Assembly: GCA_022953095.1 (NCBI GenBank)
Contig: JALJCR010000001.1
Coordinates: forward strand, 1,398,501-1,462,500
DNA length: 64,000 nt
Direction of reading: 5' to 3'
Source of the DNA: Qipengyuania sp. ABI-127-1
GTDB taxonomy: Bacteria; Pseudomonadota; Alphaproteobacteria; Sphingomonadales; Sphingomonadaceae
The position numbers were made by a program, and so were the translations under genes. Position 1 is the stretch's first letter, and the number at the start of each line of letters is the position of its first letter. Below the pieces are notes generated by a model. That model searched no databases. It was not told the DNA's origin and saw only the letters and a program-made list of their open reading frames with translations. This document shows, in pieces, positions 1-8,311 of the stretch.

Positions 1-2
1 TG

Positions 3-1445
3 ATCGTGGGCATCGCCCTGTTGGTGATGAGTTTCCTCGATCCCAAATCGGCACTCGGCTGGTTCAGCCTGTTGGCGGCCATCGGAGCTTTCGCCAGTGC
101 AACGCAGGATATCGCCATCAACGCATGGCGCATCGATGTGGCGGATGAGGAGGCGACGCTCGACATCCTTTCCACCATCACCCAGATGGGTTTTCGCCTC
201 GCAGCGCTGATCGGCGGCGCTCTGGGCCTTATCATCGCAGAGAGGATCGGCTGGCCGCAGACCTATGTGATCATGGGTGCGATCATGCTGGCCATCGGCA
301 TTGCCGGCCTGTTCGCGCCGGATGCGAACGTAGCCAAGCGATCCGCAGCATCGGTGGCTGCCAATGAGGAAGAGGTGGCCGAACTATACAATATGGGCGA
401 GATCACCGAGAAGGTACGTAATCGTGCGCTCTTGGCAGTCGGCCTGCTGTGGGCGTGGGCGATCGGCACGGTCGTCGTTTTCATGGTACGATCCATGACG
501 GCGGCCCCCGGCGCGCGCCCGGATGTGACCCAGTTCACCACCACTTACGGTCCGCTGATCGTCCTGGCGACGGTGGTCCTGCCGGCCTTTATCGCAGCCT
601 GGGTCGCCAAGCAGAAGCGCGATGGCACCAACGTAATTACCGCCGCCCCCGGGGTCGGGGCAGGGCATACGGTCAAGTTCACCGACCATCTCTACCGCGC
701 GCTCGTGCTGCCTTTGGTCGAGTTCGTCGGGCGCATGGGTTGGTCGCTTGTGCTGATTCTTGCGTTGGTGCTCACCTATCGCATCTGCGATTCGATTTGG
801 GGCGTCTTCGCCTATCCGTTCTATCTCGGGGAACTGAACTACACTGGCGACGAGGTGGCCTTTGCCTCCAAGTTCTTCGGCGTGTTCGCCATCATCCTCG
901 GCCTGGCCCTGGGGGGCTGGATCATCACAGCCATGGGCAGGATGTTCACGCTCACACTGGGGGCGGCACTGGCTGCCGCCACGAATCTGCTCTACGCGGA
1001 TCTCGCGATCGGTGGCGGGACGATGCAGGCGGCCAGTGACGCCATCGGCTTCACCGCCTTCGTGAACTTCATTGCCGGAGTGTTTCAGATGCCGGAATCC
1101 GAAGGCCTGGCACGGCTGACCTTCACCATCTTTTGGGAAAACCTTGCGATCGGGATCGCGGGGGCGGCCTATATCGCCTGGCTGTCGAGCATAGTGGCGA
1201 AACGCTATGCTGCGGTGCAATATGCCTTGCTTGCCAGCCTCACCCTGCTTGTCGGGACGCTTGGCCGAGGCGCTCTCGGGCAGATGATCGAGGATCGTGG
1301 ATATTACTTCGTCTTCATCTTCACCGCGCTGATTGGCATCGTTGCGGTGGTGTTGTGCATTCTGGAATGGATCCGCGAGAGCAGGTCCAAATTGGCGGCC
1401 GGGATTGTCGCGCCCGAGGCGGGGGAAGCTCTGCCTGCGGAGTGA
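3..1445 (+). CDS. ampG: AmpG-like MFS permease, 5' end outside window
   Basis: Major facilitator permease resembling AmpG, which imports anhydro-muropeptides across the inner membrane for cell-wall recycling. The frame is open to the left edge, so the N-terminus is missing; about 479 residues are visible. The visible part is almost entirely hydrophobic segments separated by short loops, and near its start carries SATQDIAINAWRID, which matches the AmpG signature region around SATQDI. A long soluble insert with charged residues lies near residues 105-140. It ends 65 bases before a PilZ gene on the same strand. The substrate is inferred from family resemblance; the presence of LD-carboxypeptidase and Mpl-like genes later in the window fits a recycling role, but a related sugar or siderophore permease cannot be excluded. 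Confidence 0.65.
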   Translation: MVGIALLVMSFLDPKSALGWFSLLAAIGAFASATQDIAINAWRIDVADEEATLDILSTITQMGFRLAALIGGALGLIIAERIGWPQTYVIMGAIMLAIGIAGLFAPDANVAKRSAASVAANEEEVAELYNMGEITEKVRNRALLAVGLLWAWAIGTVVVFMVRSMTAAPGARPDVTQFTTTYGPLIVLATVVLPAFIAAWVAKQKRDGTNVITAAPGVGAGHTVKFTDHLYRALVLPLVEFVGRMGWSLVLILALVLTYRICDSIWGVFAYPFYLGELNYTGDEVAFASKFFGVFAIILGLALGGWIITAMGRMFTLTLGAALAAATNLLYADLAIGGGTMQAASDAIGFTAFVNFIAGVFQMPESEGLARLTFTIFWENLAIGIAGAAYIAWLSSIVAKRYAAVQYALLASLTLLVGTLGRGALGQMIEDRGYYFVFIFTALIGIVAVVLCILEWIRESRSKLAAGIVAPEAGEALPAE

Positions 1446-1510
1446 TTTGCGTAGTCCAGCGAGCTGCGCGGCAAGTTCGCGGTAACCATTGATCTCTAGA
1501 ATCGATCCCC

Positions 1511-1888
1511 ATGACAGAGGGTGCGCAGAACGCTGAAATGGATGACCGCCAATACGCGCGATTGGTTCTCGGAGTGCCCGCCACCCTCGAGACGCTCGAT
1601 GCGCGCTTGCGGGTCGAGATCGTCGACATCTCGCAAGGCGGCGCGCACGTTCTCCTGCCGAACGATGACGCTTTCGCGAAGGACTGCCTGCTAGTCTGGC
1701 TGCGTTTCGAAGCCTTTGGCACCGTCATCTGGCGCAAGGGTGCCCATATCGGCATCGTCTTCGAAAAGCCGTTGTCGCACACGACGATTTTCGAAACGCG
1801 CAAGAATGCCGCGTCGATTCTCGAGCAGGAGGCTGCTAAGATCGAAAACGAGGCCAGAAGCTGGGCGCAGGGGGCCAGGCGCCTTTAG
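1511..1888 (+). CDS. PilZ-domain protein, single-domain
   Basis: Small cytoplasmic protein of 125 residues made of one PilZ domain, the family that binds cyclic di-GMP. Both ligand-binding motifs are intact: RxxxR at residues 13-17 (RQYAR) and DxSxxG at 39-44 (DISQGG). A helical, charged C-terminal tail follows the beta-barrel from about residue 95. There is no output domain, so it would act through a partner protein. Its stop codon overlaps the stop of the convergent folC gene by four bases (TTAG). The target is unknown; PilZ proteins of this size control motility, adhesion or exopolysaccharide in other bacteria. Confidence 0.85.
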   Translation: MTEGAQNAEMDDRQYARLVLGVPATLETLDARLRVEIVDISQGGAHVLLPNDDAFAKDCLLVWLRFEAFGTVIWRKGAHIGIVFEKPLSHTTIFETRKNAASILEQEAAKIENEARSWAQGARRL

Positions 1889-3186
1889 GACACCATCTCG
1901 TGGTTCAGCCGTAGCACTTCTCCCGCCAGGTACAGAGAGCCCGCGATGAGAACCGGATAATCATCCGCGGCGATGGCGCGTAACGCATCCTCGATACCAG
2001 CGGCGGCACGGGCCTCCGGGTCGAATGCGTCCACGGGATGGCTATCATGGCCGGGCACGGGGACCACTTGAAGCGTCCGAATCCGGCCTTCCAGGGGATC
2101 CAGCAACGCGCGTGGGTCCTTATTGGCCAGCATCCCCAGAACGAGATGGAACTGCTTGTCCAGCGAGCCCGCGATCGCTTCGCCCGCGCTGCGATTGTGG
2201 CCACCGTCCAGAAGGATAGGCCGTTCTGCGACCAGCGCAGTCAGCGGGCCTTGCGAGAGGGCGTGCAGGCGGCCCGGCCAGATCGTTTTCTGCATCCCTG
2301 AGCGCAGGGATTGCTCGGTGATCGGCAAGCTTTTCTGGTGGCGCAGCATAGCTGCGGCCAGGCCCGCATTGCGATATTGATGCGCGCCGGAAAGAGACAT
2401 TTGAGGCAGTTCGAAGCGACCCTCCCGGTCGCGATAATGCCCGCCTTGCCACGTATCGACAAACCAGTCCCGGCCCGCTTCGAACAGAGGGGCCGACACG
2501 TTTTCGGCCTGCTCGCGGATCGCGGCAAGCGCTTCGGCTGGATAGCCGCCCGCGATCACCAAGGGGACGCCGGCTTTCGCGATCCCGCCCTTCTCGAAGG
2601 CGATACGCGCCATGGGGGCGATGGGTACTCCCTCCTCGGGCGCAAGGAGGAACCGTTCGTGATCGATCCCAAGCGCTGCAATGCCGCAGGCGAGGAGGAC
2701 ATCGGGACCCAGCACGTTGGTCGCATCGAACCTCCCGCCGAGGCCGACTTCGACCACGCAGGCATCGGCGGGAGTGCGCGCGAATTCGGTGAATGCGGCG
2801 GCAATCGTAATCTCGAAGAAGCTCGGATTGAGATCCTCGCCGATATCGAGCACTTCGCACAGCAAATCCGCCAGCCGATCGTCCTCGATCAGTTCGCCTG
2901 CAAGCCGAATGCGTTCGTTATAGCGCACCAAATGCGGGCTGGTGGTAACATGGACCGCATATCCTTCCGCTTCCAGCATTGTGCGCAGGAAGGCGCAGGT
3001 CGATCCTTTGCCATTGGTCCCGGCGACATGGAACACGGGGGGCAACCGCCGATGTGGGTTGCCGAGCCGGTCGAGCAGCGTGCCGATGGTCTCCAGGCCA
3101 AGCCGCCCGTCGGGCACGGACAGCGCGCCCAGCCGGTCGAGCTGGGTTTGGACGGCAGGATGATCGGAGCGGGCGAAGTCCCGCAT
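1885..3186 (-). CDS. folC: Bifunctional dihydrofolate / folylpolyglutamate synthase
   Basis: FolC is an ATP-dependent Mur-ligase-fold enzyme that joins glutamate to dihydropteroate and then extends the tail of reduced folates. The 433-residue length is normal. The P-loop GTNGKGST lies at residues 56-63, the second conserved block around SPHLVRYNERI follows near residue 83, and the glutamate-ligase C-terminal domain contains LLDGGHN. It is the last gene of the minus-strand run that begins at purB, eight bases after accD; accD-folC adjacency is also seen in E. coli. It converges with the PilZ gene with a four-base stop overlap and no terminator is visible. Confidence 0.97.
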   Translation of the reverse strand: MRDFARSDHPAVQTQLDRLGALSVPDGRLGLETIGTLLDRLGNPHRRLPPVFHVAGTNGKGSTCAFLRTMLEAEGYAVHVTTSPHLVRYNERIRLAGELIEDDRLADLLCEVLDIGEDLNPSFFEITIAAAFTEFARTPADACVVEVGLGGRFDATNVLGPDVLLACGIAALGIDHERFLLAPEEGVPIAPMARIAFEKGGIAKAGVPLVIAGGYPAEALAAIREQAENVSAPLFEAGRDWFVDTWQGGHYRDREGRFELPQMSLSGAHQYRNAGLAAAMLRHQKSLPITEQSLRSGMQKTIWPGRLHALSQGPLTALVAERPILLDGGHNRSAGEAIAGSLDKQFHLVLGMLANKDPRALLDPLEGRIRTLQVVPVPGHDSHPVDAFDPEARAAAGIEDALRAIAADDYPVLIAGSLYLAGEVLRLNHEMVS

Positions 3187-3194
3187 GATGCGGC

Positions 3195-4043
3195 TCAGGC
3201 GGCCTTGGCGGGCGCCAGATAGTCGAGCAGCGTCGCCAGCATGTCCTTCAGGTCATGCCGGTGGACAACCATGTCGACCATGCCGTGTTTGTGCAAATAC
3301 TCGGCGCGCTGGAAGCCGTCGGGCAGTTGCTCCCGGATCGTGTCCTGGATCACGCGCTGACCGGCAAAGCCGATGAGCGCGCCGGGCTCGGCGATATGGA
3401 TGTCGCCAAGCATCGCGTAACTTGCCGTAACGCCGCCCGTGGTCGGATCGGTCAACACGACGATATAGGGCAAGCCCGCCTCTTTCAGACGTCGGGTCAT
3501 GACGGTCGCCTTGGGCATTTGCATCAGGCTGAGGATGCCTTCCTGCATCCGCGCCCCGCCTGCCGCGGTCACCACGATATAGGGGCAGTGGCGGGTCAGT
3601 GCGCGTTCGGCGCCCTGGCAGAAGGCGGTGCCCACGGCCATGCCCATCGAACCGCCCATGAAGCCGAAATCCTGCACGCCGACGACCGCATGCTTGCCCT
3701 CGATCGCGCCCGATCCGACGAGGAAGGCATCCTTGTGCGGGCTCTTGGCGCGGGCCTTCTTGAGGCGGTCGGTGTATTTCGACGTGTCGCGGAACTTGAG
3801 CGGGTCTTCCTTCACTTCCGGAATGGGGAGGACCTCGAACCCTTCGTCGAGCAGCTGGCGCAGGCGCTCGTCCGCACCGATGCGACCATGATGGTCGCAG
3901 CGCGGGCAGACGAAGGCGTTCTCCTCATATTCCTGCGCGAACACCATCTGCTGGCAACTGGGGCACTTGACCCACAGATCCTTGTCGGTGCTGCGCTTGG
4001 ACAGCGAGGTGATCGAATTGCGGACGCGGGAGAACCAGTTCAT
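3195..4043 (-). CDS. accD: Acetyl-CoA carboxylase carboxyltransferase subunit beta
   Basis: AccD with AccA transfers the carboxyl group from carboxybiotin to acetyl-CoA to form malonyl-CoA. The 282-residue protein has the N-terminal zinc ribbon typical of bacterial AccD, with Cys27, Cys30, Cys46 and Cys49 (CPSC and CPRC), followed by the crotonase-fold carboxyltransferase domain with the GGSMG and [11 protein letters not shown] blocks that form the oxyanion hole and CoA site. Its start overlaps the trpA stop by four bases (ATGA), so it is probably translationally coupled to trpA; folC follows eight bases downstream. Confidence 0.97.
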   Translation of the reverse strand: MNWFSRVRNSITSLSKRSTDKDLWVKCPSCQQMVFAQEYEENAFVCPRCDHHGRIGADERLRQLLDEGFEVLPIPEVKEDPLKFRDTSKYTDRLKKARAKSPHKDAFLVGSGAIEGKHAVVGVQDFGFMGGSMGMAVGTAFCQGAERALTRHCPYIVVTAAGGARMQEGILSLMQMPKATVMTRRLKEAGLPYIVVLTDPTTGGVTASYAMLGDIHIAEPGALIGFAGQRVIQDTIREQLPDGFQRAEYLHKHGMVDMVVHRHDLKDMLATLLDYLAPAKAA

Positions 4044-4831
4044 GCCGCGCCCTTTGCCGCCGAATGGACCGCCTTGGCAAGTCCTGCGGTGAGTTCGCGC
4101 AAGTGTGCGGGGGCGTCCGTGCCATGCTCGGCGACCAGCTCGACCAGCGCCGAACCGACCACCACGCCATCGGCGACGCGCGCGATTTCGCCTGCCTGTT
4201 CGGGCGTGCGTACGCCGAAACCGACCGCGACGGGAATGGCGGTCGCGCGTTTGATGCGGGTGACGTTCGCCTCGATCGATTCGATGGCCGCCTGCTGCAT
4301 GCCGGTGATGCCCGCGACCGCGACGTAGTAGAGGAAGCCCTGGCTGCCCTCGACCACGGCAGGCAGGCGCCTGTCGTCGGTCGTCGGCGTCGCAAGCCGG
4401 ATCGGCGCGATCCCGGCAGCGCGCAGAGCGGGGCCGAGCGCGTCGTCTTCTTCGGGCGGGATGTCAACGCAGATTACGCCGTCGACGCCGGCATCCTTCG
4501 CTGCGGAAGCGAACCAGTCCGGCCCGCGCCGGATCATCGGATTGGCATAGCCCATCAGCACCAGCGGCACTTGCGCGTGGCGCGCGCGAAACTCGGCCGC
4601 GATGCGCAGCACATCGGCGGTGGTCGTTCCGGCGCCGAGCGAGCGGATATTGGCCTGCTGGATCGCGGGGCCATCGGCCATCGGATCGGTAAATGGCATG
4701 CCCAGTTCGATCACATCCGCGCCGCCCTCGACCAGCGCGTCGAGATTGGCCGCCGTGTCGCCATCACCCGCGGTGAGGAAGCAGACGAGGGCGGGGTGGG
4801 GCTTGGTGAAGGCGTTGGAGAGGCGGGTCAT
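4040..4831 (-). CDS. trpA: Tryptophan synthase alpha subunit
   Basis: TrpA splits indole-3-glycerol phosphate into indole and glyceraldehyde-3-phosphate and passes indole to TrpB. At 263 residues it is of usual length. The catalytic pair is visible as Glu42 and Asp53 in the block [14 protein letters not shown], with the same 11-residue spacing as Glu49/Asp60 of the E. coli enzyme. The phosphate-binding GFGVRTPEQ and VVVGSALV motifs lie near the C-terminus. Unusually, trpB is not directly upstream: a DUF559 gene lies between, and its stop overlaps the trpA start by four bases (ATGA). Confidence 0.97.
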   Translation of the reverse strand: MTRLSNAFTKPHPALVCFLTAGDGDTAANLDALVEGGADVIELGMPFTDPMADGPAIQQANIRSLGAGTTTADVLRIAAEFRARHAQVPLVLMGYANPMIRRGPDWFASAAKDAGVDGVICVDIPPEEDDALGPALRAAGIAPIRLATPTTDDRRLPAVVEGSQGFLYYVAVAGITGMQQAAIESIEANVTRIKRATAIPVAVGFGVRTPEQAGEIARVADGVVVGSALVELVAEHGTDAPAHLRELTAGLAKAVHSAAKGAA

Positions 4832-5220
4832 CGAATGGCCCCCTCACCTTTAGGGGAGGGGGTTGGGGGAGGGGGCGTCATCCGATCGATAAGCACGCCC
4901 AGTCGATGAAGGACACCCTCCATATTCGACATTACGTCCGAATTCGAAAACCTGACCACTGCATATCCCTGTTCTTCCAAATACCGCGTCCGCATAACGT
5001 CGTAGCTTTCGCTGCCAGCGTGCGTATCACCATCAAGCTCAATCACCAGCTTTGGCTCATTCGCAGCAAAATCGGCGATGAATTTCCCGATGACCTTCTG
5101 TCTGCGAAACTTGATCCCGCGAAACCGCGTCGCTCTCAGTTCATTCCACATGCGAGCCTCGGGCTCGGGCATGCTCTTGCGCATATTCTGCGCGTGTTTC
5201 AGCGAGTTGGCGTCTCTCAT
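4828..5220 (-). CDS. DUF559 (Vsr-like nuclease fold) protein inserted between trpB and trpA
   Basis: The 130-residue protein belongs to DUF559, a family with the fold of very-short-patch-repair and related endonucleases. Conserved pieces are visible: PEARMWNELR near residue 20, FRGIKFRRQKVIGKFIADF, and the acidic LVIELDGDTH block near residue 58, which carries the putative catalytic acidic residues. Its last about 15 residues ([15 protein letters not shown]) are encoded by a G/C-run palindromic repeat, not by family-conserved sequence. A second, inverted copy of that repeat lies just upstream of the start. The gene sits between trpB and trpA, which are adjacent in most bacteria, and looks like a small insertion cassette. 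Biological activity is unknown. Confidence 0.88.
   Translation of the reverse strand: MRDANSLKHAQNMRKSMPEPEARMWNELRATRFRGIKFRRQKVIGKFIADFAANEPKLVIELDGDTHAGSESYDVMRTRYLEEQGYAVVRFSNSDVMSNMEGVLHRLGVLIDRMTPPPPTPSPKGEGAIR
4839..4876. repeat. Palindromic G/C-run repeat, left flank of DUF559 cassette
   Basis: An imperfect palindrome (CCCCCTCACCTTTAGGGGAG...) followed by GTTGGGGGAGGGGG. It encodes the C-terminus of the DUF559 protein. By eye it matches the reverse complement of the copy at 5222-5257 at 31 of 36 positions, so the two copies are inverted around the gene. Read on the plus strand it translates as PLGEGVGGGG, close to the [10 protein letters not shown] segment inside TrmD. Confidence 0.85.
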
Positions 5221-5221
5221 T

Positions 5222-5257
5222 CCCCTCTCCCAACCCTCTCCCCTGAAGGGGAGAGGG
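5222..5257. repeat. Palindromic G/C-run repeat, right flank of DUF559 cassette
   Basis: Sequence CCCCTCTCCCAACCCTCTCC continuing into CCTGAAGGGGAGAGGG. It fills nearly the whole gap between the trpB stop codon (5258-5260 on the minus strand) and the DUF559 start. It is the inverted partner of the copy at 4839-4876. On RNA from the minus strand it can fold into a hairpin (CCCTCTCCCCTTCAGGGGAGAGGG). Confidence 0.85.
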
Positions 5258-6487
5258 CTAGATATTCACTCCCAGCCGCTCGGCAACTGTGAAGATGTCC
5301 TTGTCGCCGCGTCCGCAAAGATTGGCGAGGATGACGCTGTCCTTCGGCATATCCTTCGCGCGCTTGGCAACGGCCGCGATGGCGTGGCTGGGTTCTAGCG
5401 CGGGGATGATCCCCTCGGTACGGCAGAGGAGCTGGAAGGCCTCGAGCGCTTCCTCGTCGGTAATCGCAGTGTATTCGACGCGCTCCATATCCTTGAGCCA
5501 GGCGTGTTCGGGGCCGATGCCGGGATAATCGAGCCCTGCGCTGATCGAGTGGCCCTCGGTGATTTGCCCGTCCTCGTCCTGCAACAGATAGGTCCGATTG
5601 CCGTGGAGCACGCCGGGGAATCCGCCGAGCAGGCTTGCCGCGTGCTCATCGCCATCGAGGCCGTGTCCCGCTGCCTCGACGCCGAGCATCTTCACGTCCG
5701 GATCGTCGAGGAACGGATGGAACAGGCCCAGCGCGTTGGAACCGCCGCCAATCGCCGCGACCAGCAGGTCGGGCAGGCGGCCGATGCGGTCCTGCATCTG
5801 CTGCCGCGCTTCCTTGCCGATCACGCTCTGGAAATCGCGGACCAGCTCGGGATAGGGGTGGGGGCCTGCGGCGGTGCCGATGATGTAGAAGGTGTCGTGG
5901 ACATTCGCGACCCAGTCGCGCAGCCCCTCGTTCATCGCATCCTTGAGCGTTCCGCGCCCGCTGGTGACCGGCACGACTTCCGCGCCCAAGAGCTTCATGC
6001 GAAACACGTTGGGCGACTGCCGCCGCACGTCTTCCGCGCCCATATAGACCACGCAGGGCAGGCCGAAGCGTGCGCAGACCGTGGCGGTGGCGACACCATG
6101 CTGGCCCGCGCCCGTTTCCGCGATAATGCGTGTCTTGCCCATGCGGATGGCGAGCAGGATCTGCCCGATGCAATTGTTGATCTTGTGCGCGCCGGTATGA
6201 TTGAGCTCGTCGCGCTTGAACCAGACCTGTGCGCCGCCCAGCGCCTCGGTCAGCCGCTCCGCGAAATAGAGCGGGGAGGGGCGGCCGACATAGTGTTCGA
6301 GCAGGTCGTCGAATTCGCGCTGAAATTCGGGATCGGTCTGCGCCGCGCGATACTCGCGCTCCAGATCGAGTACGAGCGGCATGAGCGTTTCGGCCACGAA
6401 GCGCCCGCCATAATCGCCGAAATGCCCGCGTTCGTCTGGCTGGTTGCGAAAGGAATTGGGTGTGGAATCGGTCATTGCGATCCCCAT
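5258..6487 (-). CDS. trpB: Tryptophan synthase beta subunit
   Basis: TrpB is the PLP enzyme that condenses indole with serine. The reading frame gives 409 residues; a second ATG four codons in (at 6475) gives MTDSTPN and may be the real start. The PLP lysine is Lys102 in HTGAHKINN, the ETGAGQHG and GGGSNA phosphate-cradle motifs are present, and the C-terminal GRGDKD block is intact. It follows trpF by 74 bases on the same strand. Downstream lies the repeat-flanked DUF559 cassette rather than trpA. The tunnel partner TrpA is encoded about 430 bases further on. Confidence 0.97.
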   Translation of the reverse strand: MGIAMTDSTPNSFRNQPDERGHFGDYGGRFVAETLMPLVLDLEREYRAAQTDPEFQREFDDLLEHYVGRPSPLYFAERLTEALGGAQVWFKRDELNHTGAHKINNCIGQILLAIRMGKTRIIAETGAGQHGVATATVCARFGLPCVVYMGAEDVRRQSPNVFRMKLLGAEVVPVTSGRGTLKDAMNEGLRDWVANVHDTFYIIGTAAGPHPYPELVRDFQSVIGKEARQQMQDRIGRLPDLLVAAIGGGSNALGLFHPFLDDPDVKMLGVEAAGHGLDGDEHAASLLGGFPGVLHGNRTYLLQDEDGQITEGHSISAGLDYPGIGPEHAWLKDMERVEYTAITDEEALEAFQLLCRTEGIIPALEPSHAIAAVAKRAKDMPKDSVILANLCGRGDKDIFTVAERLGVNI

Positions 6488-6561
6488 GCCGCCCTGTCAT
6501 CGCGAAGTCGAGACAAGTTAGATTGCGTTCGTGGTACCCTGCCTTGCCCCCGACGAAAGGA

Positions 6562-7203
6562 CTATGCTGCGCGGACGGCTTTGCAGAAGGCCGAAATCTT
6601 CTCTGAGTCCTTCACCCCTGCCGCACTTTCTACTCCGCTCGAAGTGTCGACAAGCGGGGCTCCGGTACGAGAAATGGCTTCGGCGACATTCGCGGGGCTC
6701 AGGCCGCCCGCAAGTCCCCAACCGCCTTTGCCCTGATAGGGGGCGACGAGCGACCAGTCGAACCGCAGCCCCATCCCGCCTGGAAGCGCCGCATTGCTGG
6801 GCGTCTTCGCGTCGAATAGGATGAGGTCGGCGATTTCGCGATACCGATCCGCCGAAGCCACATCCTCTGCATTCGCCACCGGCAGTGCTTTCCACACGGG
6901 AAGGCGGAACCGTTCTTTCACCTGTGCCACGCGATCCGGCGTTTCACTGCCATGTAACTGAATGGCGTCGAGCCGCCCTGCCTGAACAGCCTCGGCCATG
7001 GTCCCGTCATCCGCATCGACAAACAGGCCAACCCGGCCGATCGCCGTGCCGGCCCGCCCCGCCAGCGCTGCCGCGGCACGGGCATCGATATGGCGGGGGG
7101 AAGGGGGAAAGAACACAAAGCCGACGAAGTCCGCCCGTGCGGCAATTGCGGCGTCGAGCGCGTCAGGACTGGAAATCCCGCAGATCTTGATCGCTACGGC
7201 CAT
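6562..7203 (-). CDS. trpF: Phosphoribosylanthranilate isomerase
   Basis: TrpF carries out the Amadori rearrangement of phosphoribosylanthranilate in tryptophan synthesis. The 213-residue TIM barrel starts with IKICGISSPDALDAA, whose Cys is the general base, and the general acid Asp lies in LILFDAKTP. The phosphate-binding GGLSPANV and DTSSGVES blocks are near the C-terminus. It lies 12 bases after pyrF and 74 bases before trpB, within the long minus-strand operon-like run. Confidence 0.97.
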   Translation of the reverse strand: MAVAIKICGISSPDALDAAIAARADFVGFVFFPPSPRHIDARAAAALAGRAGTAIGRVGLFVDADDGTMAEAVQAGRLDAIQLHGSETPDRVAQVKERFRLPVWKALPVANAEDVASADRYREIADLILFDAKTPSNAALPGGMGLRFDWSLVAPYQGKGGWGLAGGLSPANVAEAISRTGAPLVDTSSGVESAAGVKDSEKISAFCKAVRAA

Positions 7204-7215
7204 GCGGCGACCTTT

Positions 7216-7890
7216 CTAGAGCGTCGCCTCGATCGCGCGCGCTGCCTGTGCCGGGTCGTCGGCGCGGCTGATCGGGCGACCGACCACAAGCACGCTCGCC
7301 CCATGGTCACGCGCCTGGCGCGGCGTGACCACACGCTTCTGATCGCCCACCGCGCTGCCCGCCGGGCGCAGGCCGGGAACGACGAAGAAACCGTCCTTCC
7401 ATTGGTCGTGAACCGATTTGATCTCATGACCCGAGCAGACGATCCCGTCGAGACCGGCGTCTTTCGAGAGTTCGGCAAGGCGCATGACATGATCGTGTGC
7501 GCTGCCCTCTACTCCGGTCCGCTCGAGGTCCCGCTGGTCCATGCTGGTCAGCATCGTGACACCGACCACCTTGGTGTGCTCTGCTGCCGCAGCCTTGGCA
7601 TCTTCGAGCATTGCGCGGCCACCGCTGGCATGAACGGTAACGATGGACGGCTCAAGCACATGGATGGCCTGCATCGCCCCGGCGACCGTGTTGGGAATGT
7701 CGTAGAACTTGAGATCGAGAAAGATCGGCAGGCCCACCTGAGCGATCAGATGGACGCCGTGCGCCCCATGCGCGCAGAAGAACTCGAGCCCGAGCTTGAT
7801 ACCGCCAACATGGCCCTTGACCTTCTTGGCGAGAGCGACACCGTCCTCGAGCCGGGGGACATCGAGCGCAAGGTAAATCGGGTTGCTCAT
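7216..7890 (-). CDS. pyrF: Orotidine 5'-phosphate decarboxylase
   Basis: PyrF makes UMP from OMP, the last step of de novo pyrimidine synthesis. The 224-residue TIM barrel has the catalytic DxKxxD array in FLDLKFYDIPNT, the substrate lysine in GGIKLG near residue 30, and the C-terminal VVGRPIS phosphate-binding motif. Its ATG overlaps the stop of the upstream LapA-like gene by four bases. The lapA-pyrF neighbourhood resembles the E. coli lapA-lapB-pyrF arrangement, though lapB is not here. Confidence 0.97.
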   Translation of the reverse strand: MSNPIYLALDVPRLEDGVALAKKVKGHVGGIKLGLEFFCAHGAHGVHLIAQVGLPIFLDLKFYDIPNTVAGAMQAIHVLEPSIVTVHASGGRAMLEDAKAAAAEHTKVVGVTMLTSMDQRDLERTGVEGSAHDHVMRLAELSKDAGLDGIVCSGHEIKSVHDQWKDGFFVVPGLRPAGSAVGDQKRVVTPRQARDHGASVLVVGRPISRADDPAQAARAIEATL

Positions 7891-8255
7891 GCCGGTTTCG
7901 AAGGCTCGGGATCGACAGGATTGTTCGGCGCGGACGCGGAAGTCTGGCCCTGAGTGTCCGGTGCTGCGGGCTCAGGCGCGTCTTTCGCAACGGGTGCAGG
8001 CGTGGGCGTTGCCAGTCGGTTCGTCGCCGTTTCCAGCGCGCTGATACGCCGTGCCGCACGCCATTTGCTCGCCCGGTGCAGCAACCACATCGGAACCAGA
8101 CCCAGCAGGAAGGCCACGATCACCAAGGCAGGCAATTTGGTTTCGAGCACAAGATTGGACCAGATCTGCACCTCAACGGGCTTCCAGTTGAAGAAGCTGA
8201 AAGCCAGCAAGGCGAAGAGCAGCAAGGCCCAGACGATGGTGCGCACGATCTGCAT
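7887..8255 (-). CDS. LapA-domain (DUF1049) inner-membrane protein
   Basis: A 122-residue protein with two predicted membrane segments near residues 4-20 and 41-62, the latter followed by a cytoplasmic helix (HRASKWRAARRISALE) and a proline/alanine-rich, low-complexity tail. This is the LapA/YciS layout. In E. coli LapA works with LapB and FtsH in adjusting LpxC levels and thereby lipopolysaccharide synthesis; here no lapB is next to it, so that role is only inferred. It overlaps pyrF by four bases and follows purB by 56 bases. Confidence 0.85.
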   Translation of the reverse strand: MQIVRTIVWALLLFALLAFSFFNWKPVEVQIWSNLVLETKLPALVIVAFLLGLVPMWLLHRASKWRAARRISALETATNRLATPTPAPVAKDAPEPAAPDTQGQTSASAPNNPVDPEPSKPA

Positions 8256-8311
8256 ATGAGGCTTCCCCTTATGTCCGTTGAGCCAATGCTAGGCTGCGCG
8301 AGCGCGTGCGT

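Noticed and set aside
384-1220. Long minus-strand frame of 278 codons opposite the permease gene
   Set aside because: It is rich in Arg, His, Asp and Gln with no family likeness, the usual shadow of a GC-rich hydrophobic gene on the other strand.
4828-5220. DUF559 gene as part of a restriction or toxin-antitoxin defence system
   Set aside because: No methyltransferase, helicase or antitoxin-like gene is nearby; the flanks are tryptophan genes.
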